DNA from: Chitinophagales bacterium
Lineage (GTDB): Bacteria; Bacteroidota; Bacteroidia; Chitinophagales; Saprospiraceae
Length of the DNA: 64,000 bases
NCBI GenBank assembly: GCA_017303875.1
Contig: JAFLBP010000006.1
Coordinates: 124,001 to 188,000, forward strand
Direction: 5' to 3'
Shown here: positions 45,119-53,611 of the stretch, piece by piece
Layout of the letters: every line of letters starts with the position of its first letter
How positions within the stretch are numbered: the stretch's first letter is position 1
Notes under the pieces: generated by a model
The model's input: the letters and a program-made list of their open reading frames with translations, nothing else
Database searches by the model: none
What the model was told of the DNA's origin: nothing
Translations under genes and position numbers: made by a program

Positions 45119-45573
45119 TGTTTAATTATAATATTTTTAAAATAGAAAAACCTCCCTCATCATTAGGCCTGTTAGTTTGTGGAAAACCTCATAACTGAAA
45201 AAGGTGTTGGCACTCTCCCCATAAGTTACCAGCTTTATACACATCATAGCATTTTACAAATCAGAAGTTTAGATCGTTTATCCACGCCTCTGTTGAAAAA
45301 AGAGGCAGCCTTAATGTTGATCTTTTCAACTAGCGCTGGCATGTTAGCGGGCATAGAACAAGCATGTTACTTATCCACCGATCCTGCTGTTTTTGTGCTT
45401 GCCTGTGAATTAGTGTGGATGAAACCACAGCTTTTCCACAGCACTTACCCCTTGTTTTCCACGGTAATTAACATTGACTTAATGTTGTTAAGATGCTCAT
45501 TAGGTTGATATATACTTTTGAATACTATATAGCTGTATTAGAAAGTAAATAATTTATGTTCCACGTGGAACAT
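45119..45573. other. Candidate chromosomal replication origin (oriC)
   Basis: Non-coding stretch between heme A synthase and thrC. DnaA-box-like nonamers: TTTTCCACA (45178-45186, minus), TTATACACA (45235-45243), TTATCCACG (45278-45286), TTATCCACC (45371-45379), TCATCCACA (45414-45422, minus), TTTTCCACA (45432-45440), TTTTCCACG (45455-45463). Flanked by AT-rich tracts (45119-45150, 45505-45556) that could be the unwinding element, and followed at once by a parS-like palindrome. The 109-codon ORF over it (45179-45508) has no coding character. Confidence 0.65.
45556..45573. promoter_or_regulatory. parS-like centromere site 1
   Basis: ATGTTCCACGTGGAACAT, a perfect 18-bp palindrome containing the ParB-binding consensus TGTTNCACGTGNAACA. 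It adjoins the candidate oriC. Confidence 0.75.
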
Positions 45574-45683
45574 GAGTTTTAAATAGTACTACATTGCGTT
45601 TGACCTGTTTAAAGTCGGAGTATTCGCTACTGCGAATTGATCAGCTTTGAGCATTGGCGCCTGTTATGATATTGCTATTATAC

Positions 45684-45807
45684 GTGGAGCGGGTTTCGCA
45701 CAGAAGGGCACAGATCACATACACAGAAAACACAGAAGAAAAGAAAGTCTATTTCTGTGGCCTTCTGCGTTTTTGATCTGTGCCCTTCTGTGCGAAACCC
45801 GCTCCAC
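45684..45807. repeat. Long inverted repeat with stuttered CACAGA words
   Basis: Perfect 34-bp arms (45684-45717 and 45774-45807) of the type GGGTTTCGCACAGAAGGGCA. The loop contains further CACAGAA...TTCTGTG pairing. It lies in the non-coding region between parS sites 1 and 2. Confidence 0.88.
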
Positions 45808-45929
45808 ATATGCATCATTGCAGATAGCGCTTTATTAAAACAACTTTTCAAAAGCTAACATGAGTATTGTAGTTAAAGCTGAAAAATTTGAAGGTGGATT
45901 TTCATGCATAAGATTCTTGCACAAAACAA

Positions 45930-45971
45930 AAAGCCCCGACAATGTTCCACGTGAAACATTGTCGGGGCTTT
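45930..45971 (-). terminator. thrC terminator hairpin with parS-like site at its apex
   Basis: AAAGCCCCGACAATGTT pairs with AACATTGTCGGGGCTTT. The centre is TGTTCCACGTGAAACA (45943-45958), an exact match to the ParB-binding consensus. It lies 23 nt after the thrC stop (45994, minus) and is followed by a T-rich run on that strand. Confidence 0.8.
45943..45958. promoter_or_regulatory. parS-like centromere site 2
   Basis: TGTTCCACGTGAAACA, matching TGTTNCACGTGNAACA in all defined positions; embedded in the thrC terminator. Confidence 0.75.
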
Positions 45972-45993
45972 CTATTGCAGAAATGCAGTGGCG

Positions 45994-47304
45994 CTAAACG
46001 CTCCTGTTTTTCAACCACTCTTTTAAGGCTTCAAAACTTGGTGGCATTTTATGCGACACCTTGTTTTCGTGTTTGAGCCTTGCCAAGCGTTCTGGTACCT
46101 CTATGGATCTTTCAAGAATGCTTTCAACATCATCGAGGAACTTGGCAGGGTGCGCCGTGCCTAACACTACGCCTATGGCATTTGTATCCTGATGCGTGGC
46201 CTGCCATGCTTTCCATGCCAGGTATCCGACAGCTGCATGCGGGTCAATGATATATTCAAAACGACGATAAACATCCTGCATCGCAGCCTTAGTTTGTTCG
46301 TCGTTGAAAGCATATCCGGAAATCTCCGCTTTCATTATGTTCCACGTGGAACCATACAGGTCGAGCATTCGGACGAAATTGGAGGGTGCGCCCACGTCCA
46401 TCGCATTCGAAAGTGTCCGGACGGAAGGTTGCGGGTGGTATGCTCCCGATGCTAAATACGCCGGCACAACGTCATTGCTATTGGTTGCAGCAATGAAATG
46501 ATGTACCGGAAGTCCCATGCGTTTGGCAAAAAGACCAGCCGTCAGGTTGCCAAAGTTGCCGGATGGAACGGAAAAGACTACCGGGCGATTCAGATGCATC
46601 ACTTGCTTCCAGGCTTCAAAGTAGTAAAACGATTGTGGTATCAGCCTGGAGATATTGATGCTATTGGCCGAACTTAGCCGAAATGTCTGTGTTAATTCAG
46701 TATCCAAAAATGCCTTTTTGACCATCGCCTGGCAATCATCAAAGCTGCCATCTATTTCCAACGCGCTTACGTTGTGGCCCAGCGTGGTCAGTTGCTTCTC
46801 CTGTAAGTCACTAACTTTTTCGGAAGGATAGAGGATGATGACTTCAATGCCGGGGACTTTATAAAATCCGGCCGCTACGGCACCACCTGTGTCGCCTGAT
46901 GTCGCTACTAAAATAGTAAGCGGCTTGCTTTCTCCCTTGTTGAAATACGACATCAAGGCGGCCATATAGCGCGCACCAAAGTCCTTAAACGCCAGTGAAG
47001 GCCCGTGAAACAATTCGAGAATACCCGTGTGTTCATCAAGTTGATGCACCGGCGCCGGAAAATCCAGGGCATTCCTGACCAAGGTTTTGAGTTCGTTCGC
47101 CGGGATAATATCGGCGAGTAAGTGCAGCGATACCTGCTCTGCAATATCCTGAAAACTTAAATCCGGAAGGTTTTTGAAAAAACTGTCGGGTAGTTCAGGT
47201 ATATGAAGCGGCATATAAAGGCCGTTGTCGTCTGGAAGTCCCTTGAAAATGGCAGTTCGGAAATCGCTGCGCAGGGCCTTGTTGTTGGTGCTGTAGAGTT
47301 GCAT
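45994..47304 (-). CDS. thrC: Threonine synthase
   Basis: PLP enzyme converting O-phosphohomoserine to threonine. 436 residues. N-terminal MQLYSTNNKALRSDFRTAIF, PLP lysine Lys107 in SLAFKDFG, substrate loop ATSGDTGGAVAAGFY and SVPSGNFGNLTAGLFAKR all present. The start at 47304 fits the family; a longer frame to 47421 overlaps the upstream lipoprotein gene. Contains a parS-like site (46338-46353) and ends in a terminator with another parS site. Probably co-transcribed with the small lipoprotein gene 8 nt upstream. Confidence 0.94.
   Translation of the reverse strand: MQLYSTNNKALRSDFRTAIFKGLPDDNGLYMPLHIPELPDSFFKNLPDLSFQDIAEQVSLHLLADIIPANELKTLVRNALDFPAPVHQLDEHTGILELFHGPSLAFKDFGARYMAALMSYFNKGESKPLTILVATSGDTGGAVAAGFYKVPGIEVIILYPSEKVSDLQEKQLTTLGHNVSALEIDGSFDDCQAMVKKAFLDTELTQTFRLSSANSINISRLIPQSFYYFEAWKQVMHLNRPVVFSVPSGNFGNLTAGLFAKRMGLPVHHFIAATNSNDVVPAYLASGAYHPQPSVRTLSNAMDVGAPSNFVRMLDLYGSTWNIMKAEISGYAFNDEQTKAAMQDVYRRFEYIIDPHAAVGYLAWKAWQATHQDTNAIGVVLGTAHPAKFLDDVESILERSIEVPERLARLKHENKVSHKMPPSFEALKEWLKNRSV
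46338..46353. promoter_or_regulatory. parS-like site 3 inside thrC
   Basis: TGTTCCACGTGGAACC, 15 of 16 identical to the site at 45557-45572. Located in the thrC coding region; parS inside genes is known in other bacteria. Confidence 0.6.
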
Positions 47305-47312
47305 ACAGATAT

Positions 47313-47591
47313 TTATCGCGGTGAAGCAGAGCGTTTGAGGTTGTCTTCTATTTGTTTTTTGCGGGCTTGCTTCAGCGAGTCGACAATCAGGGGCAGGCGG
47401 TTTTGATGCGCCAGCAGACAAATACTGTCTAACTCCTGTTTGCTTGCTTTGATTTGTTCGGTAGCCAAAGAGTCGATTGCCCTGCGTGTATCCGCATCAA
47501 GTGGCGCATCGTATTTGCATGCGCCGGCAAAAAGCGCAAGCAGCAGTAAGCCCAATGTCGGTTTGGAGATGAAATGTTTGTCGGATTGCAT
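47313..47591 (-). CDS. Small hypothetical lipoprotein
   Basis: 92 residues. Lipoprotein signal peptide with lipobox LFAGAC (Cys25), followed by a charged helical region (DTRRAIDSLATEQIKASKQELDSICLL, shown in pieces) and a basic C-terminus. No family recognised. Ends 8 nt before the thrC ATG; likely the same transcript. Confidence 0.7.
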   Translation of the reverse strand: MQSDKHFISKPTLGLLLLALFAGACKYDAPLDADTRRAIDSLATEQIKASKQELDSICLLAHQNRLPLIVDSLKQARKKQIEDNLKRSASPR

Positions 47592-47650
47592 ATCGGCAAT
47601 GAATGAAAGAAGGCGTGTTTAAAACTCGGTATAATGATATAATGATGTGC

Positions 47651-48661
47651 TTAAGGCCGAACCGGCATCAGATACCATTCTGTCTGGTAAACAGGGGTCT
47701 CTGTTATGGCCTCAATATCTATAAGCACGTTGATGTCATCTACCCAGTTATCGCTTTTCAGGGCAAAATAATAGGTGCCGCTCAAGGGCGCAAAACGCCG
47801 CTGTGCATCCACACTGATACCGCTCTGATAAATAAAACTGGTATAGGGTTCGTTTTTGGAAAACTTCGTCCAGTTATCCCAGTCTACGATAGCGTACTCT
47901 ACATCTTCTCCGGCGGTTGACACAGTAACATCCACAACAAGCCCAAGCGCAAATGCGGCAAGTGCAGTTTCAGGCTCCAGCCCCAGCATTTTGGCAGCAT
48001 TACTTTTCATGGCAAGGGTTAGCTTTTCGGCATCACGCCGACGTGCCTCAACGGCTGCTTGGCCAACAGCAACCCGATACGCCCATCGGGTGGTGTAGGG
48101 TGGGAGTGTAAACTGATACGCGTTGACCGCTTTTTTAGTAAACATCTTGCTGGCACTTACCGTTACCTGGCCGTTTAAAGGAAGCGATTCCATTTTTTTA
48201 CCAACTTCTACCGGACGCCCCATGAGCTGGTATTCGGGAATTTGATACACATCCCAAGGTACTTGCGTTACAAATCGAGTCATTTCAGCAGAGGCTGCCC
48301 GACGATGAATGGTAAAGCGGCATACCTTTTTACCCAAACCAGCCTCTTGAATCCGCAACATATACACACCGGTTTTGGGTATGGGTATGCGCTGACGCAA
48401 GGTTGTGTCGAGATTATATGCCCGGTAAATCATGTAATCCGGAAACTGAATGAATTCAACCGAGCGGATAGATTTTCCGCTAAATTCACTCACCGTCAAC
48501 TCTACGGCGTCTCCCTGGGCAAAAGCATAAAAATATTCCGTTTTGCCATCAAGCCGAAAAGTTTGATCCGCAACAAATACGGCCTCCTGTTCTTGAGCAT
48601 TCAGTGAAAACGGCAAGAACAATAGCAATAGTAAGCGAAGAGAAATAAATTTGACTCGCAT
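47651..48661 (-). CDS. Hypothetical secreted protein
   Basis: 336 residues from ATG 48661 (MRVKFISLRLLLLLFLPFSLNAQ, a signal peptide). The first half resembles a beta-sandwich of the pre-peptidase-C type (FVADQTFRLDGKTEYFYAFAQGD); the middle has a helical patch (AAVEARRRDAEKLTLAMKSN). The end is again beta (YYFALKSDNWVDDINVLIDIEAI). No T9SS signal. Immediately downstream of the DUF4286 gene (7 nt), so an operon with it. Confidence 0.68.
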   Translation of the reverse strand: MRVKFISLRLLLLLFLPFSLNAQEQEAVFVADQTFRLDGKTEYFYAFAQGDAVELTVSEFSGKSIRSVEFIQFPDYMIYRAYNLDTTLRQRIPIPKTGVYMLRIQEAGLGKKVCRFTIHRRAASAEMTRFVTQVPWDVYQIPEYQLMGRPVEVGKKMESLPLNGQVTVSASKMFTKKAVNAYQFTLPPYTTRWAYRVAVGQAAVEARRRDAEKLTLAMKSNAAKMLGLEPETALAAFALGLVVDVTVSTAGEDVEYAIVDWDNWTKFSKNEPYTSFIYQSGISVDAQRRFAPLSGTYYFALKSDNWVDDINVLIDIEAITETPVYQTEWYLMPVRP

Positions 48662-48668
48662 GTACAAA

Positions 48669-49004
48669 TTAGGAAACTGGGGGCGTGTGAAGTTCATTAT
48701 GATCTATCACTTCCATGATTGTTCTGAATACAACAAATTTACCCTCGTAGCGCGCAGTGTGCTGCCGCTGTAACTCCGGTGCAAATTCCTGATAATAACG
48801 CCGTAAATGCGCCATATCTTTTACTAAGTATTGAATCGAATAAATCTCGGAATCCTGATGATCATGATCTAATAAGCGACTCATTCGATAAGACAAAAAC
48901 ATACCCGTCGACATAACATCCGGGATATGTGTGTCGCGCATCCAGTTCGACCATTCCTGATGGACATCAATGTCCAAAGTCACAGTTACATTATACAAAA
49001 TCAT
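48669..49004 (-). CDS. DUF4286 family protein
   Basis: 111 residues, cytoplasmic ferredoxin-like fold of unknown function (DUF4286). Typical start MILYNVTVTLD and core HQEWSNWMRDTHIPDVMSTGMF, IYSIQYLVKDMAHLRRYYQEFAP and GKFVVFRTIMEVI, in the normal length range. First gene of a two-gene operon with the secreted protein downstream. Confidence 0.88.
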   Translation of the reverse strand: MILYNVTVTLDIDVHQEWSNWMRDTHIPDVMSTGMFLSYRMSRLLDHDHQDSEIYSIQYLVKDMAHLRRYYQEFAPELQRQHTARYEGKFVVFRTIMEVIDHNELHTPPVS

Positions 49005-49152
49005 AATATGAAAGGGTTGTTTGCTCCCAAGGACAAATAAACGTGTTTTTTGAACAAGTACAGGAAAAATAATATAAACTTGTCGGCCGTTCCTTGTTCA
49101 GACTTGTTTACTCCCGATAAACTGCACAAATTTCACGCCCAAACTTTCAATC

Positions 49153-51900
49153 ATGCTTAGAACCATTACGCGCCTGTTGTTTTTTCAGCTCTGCCTGCTG
49201 CTCCTGCCGGCGGCCCTCTATGCCACGCACAACCGGGCAGGCGAAATTCATATTGAACAAATCGGGCAGCTGACCATACGTGCAAAAATTATCACCTGGA
49301 CCAAAGCTTCCAGTACCGGCGCCGACCGCGATACCCTGATGATTCGCTGGGGAGATGGTACCACGGAAATCGTCTGGCGGACAAATGGCAATGGAAAAGG
49401 CGTGAAACTCCCCGATGTGGATATTCGCTACAATGAATATGTGGCTGTGCATACTTATCCCGGCCCGGCGCGTTACACCATTTCTATGTCCGACCCCAAC
49501 CGGATTAAAGGCATTATCAACGTAAATCCGCCTTCTTCCGATAACGTTCCATTTCATATTGAAACGATATATCAGTTTCAGGATCCGCAGTTTAATGGCA
49601 ACAATACAACGCCGTATTTGCTCCAGCCACCCATAGACAATGCCTGTGTGGGCAAACCTTTCCGGCACAATCCCAATGCTTATGATCCGGAAGGCGATAG
49701 TCTTTCTTACCAATTAGCGGTACCATTACAGGCGCCCGGCACCCCTGTGCCCAATTATTTTTACCCCAATCAAATCGGCCCCGGCCCCAATAATGTACTT
49801 TCCCTCGACGAACGAACCGGCGATATTCTCTGGGTCTCGCCGCAGGTTTCAGGCGAATACAACCTCGCATTTTTTATCATTTCCTGGAGAAATGGCCGTG
49901 CCATCGACACAACAATCCGGGATATGCAGATTTTTGTGGATCGCTGCGACAACAACCCGCCACGGGTAAGCACCATTGAAGATACCTGTGTGGTGGCGGG
50001 CGCCTTGCTCGAATTTCCAGTACAGGCCACCGATCCGGATACCGATAACCTCGTAAAACTCATTGCCCTCGGCGGTCCGCTGCAACCCGGCTTTTTTAAT
50101 CCTGCCGAATTTATAGGCCCTTCAGGTTTTCAGGATCCTCCTGTTAATGGCGTTTTCCGCTGGCAAACCTCCTGCGAGCATATTTCCAAACAAGCCTACT
50201 CGGTGGTGTTTAAAGCCACCGACAGTATTAGTATGGATATTCCGCAGCTGGCCGATTTGAAAGCAGTTGAAATAAAAGTAGTGGGGCCGCCGCCGGAAGG
50301 TTTACTCGCTACTGCCCAAACCGGAAAGGTGGAATTGACCTGGGATAAACCTTATAGCTGCGAAGACGCTGCCAATAATTATTTCCTGGGCTTCTCCGTC
50401 TGGCGACGCGAAGGCAGCAATCCTTTCCCGCCGGATACCTGTATGCCGGGCTTGCAAGGTAAAGGCTATACACAACTGATCAGCGTGACCCGCGTGGAGC
50501 AAAACGGCCGTTATTATTATTTAGATCAAAATGTGGAACGCGGCCGCACGTATTGTTATCGGGTGCTGGCCAAGTTCGCCAAAACTTCCGCGCAAGGCTA
50601 CCCTTTCAATATTGTGGAAAGCCTTGCTTCCGAAGAAGTTTGTGTACAACTCCCACGCGATTTGCCCCTCATTACCAATGTGTCCGTAGAAGCGACCTCC
50701 ACGACTGCGGGTAGCATCAATATCCGCTGGGAAAAACCTATCGCCGAAGACCTTGATACGATTATCAACCACGGCCCCTATCGCTATGAACTGCTGCGCG
50801 CGCCGGGCTTCGGTACCGGTGGTTTTCAGGCCATACCCGGGGCAAGTTTTTCAGCGCCAACATTCTGGCAACTCACGGCCAACAGCTTCGACGATATTAA
50901 CATCAATACCGCTACGCAGCCTTATCGTTACCGGCTTGATTTTTATGTAAAAGGTGCTGCAACGCCGCTGGGCTCTGCCCCCATTGCGTCATCCGTTTTC
51001 CTGAGCGTAGCCTCCAGCGATCAAACCAATACCCTCAGCTGGCAGGCCCAGGTGCCCTGGAATAACTATAATGCGGTTATTTACAGGAAAAATGATGCAA
51101 GCGGCCTGTTTGACTCCATCGGCGTCAGCGCAACGGGGATGTATGCCGACCGCAACCTGATTAACAACAAGGAATACTGCTATTACGTAAGAACCATCGG
51201 CACCTACGCCATTCCAGGCGTGCCCGATCCGCTGTTTAATAATTCACAGGAAGCATGTGGTAGCCCCTTGGATACGATGCCCCCTTGTCCGCCCCAACTC
51301 AGTGTGCGCAACCTCTGCACCGGCGAAGATGCCCTTGAACCTGATCCGCCCTACGAAAATAAACTGAACTGGACCAACCCCAACCGTACCTGCGGCGGCG
51401 CTGATGATGTAGCCGGCTACCGTATCTGGTACGCTGCCCTGGAAAATGATCCGCCAGCGTTGGTGGAAGAATTAAGCGGCGCCGACAACCTGAATTTTAC
51501 CCATTTGCTCGACGACGGACTGGCTGGTTGCTATACCGTCACAGCAGTCGATACTGTCGGAAATGAAAGTGCCCCCAGTAATCGGGTTTGTGTGGACAAC
51601 TGCCCGAGTTATCAACTGCCCAATGCCTTTACGCCCAACAGCGACAGCTACAACGACCTGTTCACCCCTTTGCGCGGCTGGCGCTTTGTGTCGCGCGTGG
51701 ACTTGCAGGTTTTCAATCGCTGGGGCAACTTAGTGTTCAGCACCACAGATCCGGAAATCAACTGGAACGGTCTGGATGCTCAGGGCAAAGAACTCGCCGA
51801 CGGCACCTATTATTATGTGTGTAAAGTATTCGAGCAGCGTGTGAGCGGGGAGGTCTTACAGCCTGAGCCCTTGCGGGGCTATATTGAGTTGCGGCGGTAG
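49153..51900 (+). CDS. Large secreted protein with T9SS type B (gliding-motility-type) C-terminal domain
   Basis: 915 residues. Signal peptide (1-24), an N-terminal region with THNRAGEIHIEQIG and PKD/cadherin-like beta domains (DPEGDSLSYQLAVPL; DPDTDNLVKLIAL), fibronectin-type III-like modules (about 390-800; e.g. GKVELTWDKPYSCED), and a C-terminal type B sorting domain (about 815-915: NAFTPNSDSYNDLFTPL ... VFNRWGNLVFST ... GLDAQGKELADGTYYYV). Exported by T9SS; the type B domain typically keeps proteins at the cell surface in adhesion or gliding. No catalytic motif seen. Confidence 0.88.
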   Translation: MLRTITRLLFFQLCLLLLPAALYATHNRAGEIHIEQIGQLTIRAKIITWTKASSTGADRDTLMIRWGDGTTEIVWRTNGNGKGVKLPDVDIRYNEYVAVHTYPGPARYTISMSDPNRIKGIINVNPPSSDNVPFHIETIYQFQDPQFNGNNTTPYLLQPPIDNACVGKPFRHNPNAYDPEGDSLSYQLAVPLQAPGTPVPNYFYPNQIGPGPNNVLSLDERTGDILWVSPQVSGEYNLAFFIISWRNGRAIDTTIRDMQIFVDRCDNNPPRVSTIEDTCVVAGALLEFPVQATDPDTDNLVKLIALGGPLQPGFFNPAEFIGPSGFQDPPVNGVFRWQTSCEHISKQAYSVVFKATDSISMDIPQLADLKAVEIKVVGPPPEGLLATAQTGKVELTWDKPYSCEDAANNYFLGFSVWRREGSNPFPPDTCMPGLQGKGYTQLISVTRVEQNGRYYYLDQNVERGRTYCYRVLAKFAKTSAQGYPFNIVESLASEEVCVQLPRDLPLITNVSVEATSTTAGSINIRWEKPIAEDLDTIINHGPYRYELLRAPGFGTGGFQAIPGASFSAPTFWQLTANSFDDININTATQPYRYRLDFYVKGAATPLGSAPIASSVFLSVASSDQTNTLSWQAQVPWNNYNAVIYRKNDASGLFDSIGVSATGMYADRNLINNKEYCYYVRTIGTYAIPGVPDPLFNNSQEACGSPLDTMPPCPPQLSVRNLCTGEDALEPDPPYENKLNWTNPNRTCGGADDVAGYRIWYAALENDPPALVEELSGADNLNFTHLLDDGLAGCYTVTAVDTVGNESAPSNRVCVDNCPSYQLPNAFTPNSDSYNDLFTPLRGWRFVSRVDLQVFNRWGNLVFSTTDPEINWNGLDAQGKELADGTYYYVCKVFEQRVSGEVLQPEPLRGYIELRR

Positions 51901-52072
51901 ATGACAAGCGTTTGCAGGATTTCGGGATGTATTTATATTCATGGCAAATAGGTATGATACTCGAAATCCTGCAAATGTGCGTAAATATTTTGTGATGTCT
52001 ATTAACCTAATGTGTTTTGTTAATAATTAGTTAATTAAAATTAAAAAAAAAAAAAAGACCCGTTTATTTTTA

Positions 52073-52080
52073 TAATTTTG
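52073..52080 (+). promoter_or_regulatory. -7 promoter element for the small Cys-rich secreted protein
   Basis: TAATTTTG (TAnnTTTG) downstream of a long A-tract (52041-52056), 29 nt before the ATG at 52109. Confidence 0.45.
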
Positions 52081-52108
52081 TATCATTGTTAACTTAAATT
52101 TTTTTATT

Positions 52109-52378
52109 ATGAAATCAAAATTCTTTCTCACCCTATTATTCACTTTGCTTTTAGCAAATCTAATGCCCGCTTTCGCAACTATCAATTGTGAATGCGGAAC
52201 GCATGATTCTGGTATAACGGCATATACCGTTGATGCGCAGGATTGCTGCAAAGGTACGCCCGGGGCAGTCGCGTTCGTACACCATTACAGGCTGGTTAAT
52301 GGCGTATATGAACACACAGGTCAGACCCAGATTCTTGGTTCTCAAGCTCAAAGTACTTGCTGCCCTCCCCAACAATAA
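52109..52378 (+). CDS. Small secreted Cys-rich protein
   Basis: 89 residues: signal peptide (1-23, MKSKFFLTLLFTLLLANLMPAFA shown in part) and a mature peptide of about 66 residues with six cysteines (INCECGTHD, DAQDCCKG, STCCPPQ), suggesting disulphide stabilisation in the periplasm or outside. No known family. 18 nt upstream of the next lipoprotein gene, probably co-transcribed. Confidence 0.65.
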   Translation: MKSKFFLTLLFTLLLANLMPAFATINCECGTHDSGITAYTVDAQDCCKGTPGAVAFVHHYRLVNGVYEHTGQTQILGSQAQSTCCPPQQ

Positions 52379-52396
52379 CAATTAAAACAAAAAACA

Positions 52397-52966
52397 ATGA
52401 AACAGAAAATTCTTCTCCCTCTTTTCGCCGCTTCCATACTCGCGCTTTTTTCCTGCTCCGAAATAGAAAAAAGCCCCGTGGAAGTTAAAGACCTTACGCA
52501 GGTACGCCAAAGCGAAACCCAAACTTCCGGCCGTGCCCCGGGTATTGTACCTTCCGACCATCCGATCCATGAATTTATGTTGAATCCCGACAAGCATACC
52601 TTTGCCGAGTTCAACGCCTTTTATCGGGAACAACTGCCTAAAGCGGAAAACGAGTCGTATTATGCGAATGTAAAAGGTATGGCCCATGTCTCTCTGATTA
52701 CGCATTACGACCTGCTCAAACAGTCCAAAGCCGATATTGAGTTTTATGCCAATGAGATGATGAACGATAAATTTTCCGACCCGACCGCAACCCTCGCGCT
52801 TTGTAAAGGTTTAGAAAAAGTGTGGCCTAAAGACAAGGTTCAGGCCTATGCCAATGCCCGCTATGAAAAAAGCGTAGCGTTTGCGAACCAAACTTCCGAT
52901 CCTTCCGAGCTTTTGCAACAAATTACGCCGCTCAAAACATTTGCGGAGCAATTGCAGGCGAAGTAG
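52397..52966 (+). CDS. Hypothetical lipoprotein
   Basis: 189 residues. Signal peptide with lipobox ALFSC (Cys20) and acidic mature N-terminus. Mostly helical afterwards (NKAFYREQLPKAENES-like segments, SKADIEFYANEMMNDKF, KDKVQAYANARYEKSV). No family identified. Followed by a long perfect hairpin (52996-53060). Confidence 0.65.
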   Translation: MKQKILLPLFAASILALFSCSEIEKSPVEVKDLTQVRQSETQTSGRAPGIVPSDHPIHEFMLNPDKHTFAEFNAFYREQLPKAENESYYANVKGMAHVSLITHYDLLKQSKADIEFYANEMMNDKFSDPTATLALCKGLEKVWPKDKVQAYANARYEKSVAFANQTSDPSELLQQITPLKTFAEQLQAK

Positions 52967-52995
52967 TAGCGTACAACAGTAGAGTTTTAGATAAA

Positions 52996-53060
52996 ATGAT
53001 TTCCCGCCGTACACTTTTTTTCAGCCGTCGGTTGAAAAAAAGTGTACGGCGGGAAATCAT
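52996..53060 (+). terminator. Long perfect hairpin, probable terminator or attenuator
   Basis: 28-bp perfect arms (52996-53023, 53033-53060) with a 9-nt loop, GCCGTCGGT; the arm holds TTTCCCGCCGTACACTTTTT. Located between the lipoprotein gene and the next secreted protein on the same strand. The right arm ends 21 nt before the next ATG, so it could also affect its translation. Confidence 0.75.
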
Positions 53061-53081
53061 GGTTGAATAAAACTACATATT

Positions 53082-53546
53082 ATGCAAAAGACAACGCTAT
53101 ATTCCCTCATCTTTTCCATATTTTTTGTCTTCTCGCTTTCAGCTCAAAGCTTACCGCTTCAGGTAGGAACTGTTTCTTCTGGCGGCACTACAGCACTGAC
53201 TTTGTCAGATGCTCAGTTAAGCGCTCAATTATCGGATATATTGAATAACCGCAGTTTATCAAATGCAGTTATTCAAAGTGCCACAGATGATATGGGGCTT
53301 TTTTATTTTATTAGGGCGAATGTTACCCACGTCGGAAGTACAACAAGTGGAGTTATCATAATTGTACTTTCTCAGTCAGGAAATACTTTAGTCTTTACGG
53401 GTGATGACTGCACCATGGAATGCAGCGCAGGGCTGCCATGTGGAGGATGTTTTCAAAATATTATTTCCAGATGCAAATCCCAGGAGTGTAAGTGTACTAC
53501 AGAATCAGGCGGTTGCACCTCAACGATTACATTCGGTAAAAAGTGA
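53082..53546 (+). CDS. Hypothetical secreted protein with C-terminal Cys cluster
   Basis: 154 residues, signal peptide ending SLSAQS. The middle is beta-rich with repeated hydroxyl residues (GTVSSGGTTALTLSDAQ, ...). The last 50 residues hold eight cysteines (DDCTMECSAGLPCGGCF, CKSQECKCTT, GGCTS). No family recognised. A stand-alone transcript is likely given the hairpin upstream. Confidence 0.65.
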   Translation: MQKTTLYSLIFSIFFVFSLSAQSLPLQVGTVSSGGTTALTLSDAQLSAQLSDILNNRSLSNAVIQSATDDMGLFYFIRANVTHVGSTTSGVIIIVLSQSGNTLVFTGDDCTMECSAGLPCGGCFQNIISRCKSQECKCTTESGGCTSTITFGKK

Positions 53547-53611
53547 AACTGAAATTTCTCTTACCAGTTACGGCAGCGGGCACTACCCGCTGCCGTTTTT
53601 CGTAAGGCATT

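Noticed and set aside
45179..45508. 109-codon ORF in the ctaA-thrC gap
   Set aside because: No coding bias or recognisable motif, and it overlaps the cluster of DnaA-box-like sites; non-coding origin DNA is a better explanation.
45930..46353. CRISPR-like spacing of repeated palindromes
   Set aside because: The repeated element is the parS consensus only, with no repeat-spacer regularity or cas genes.
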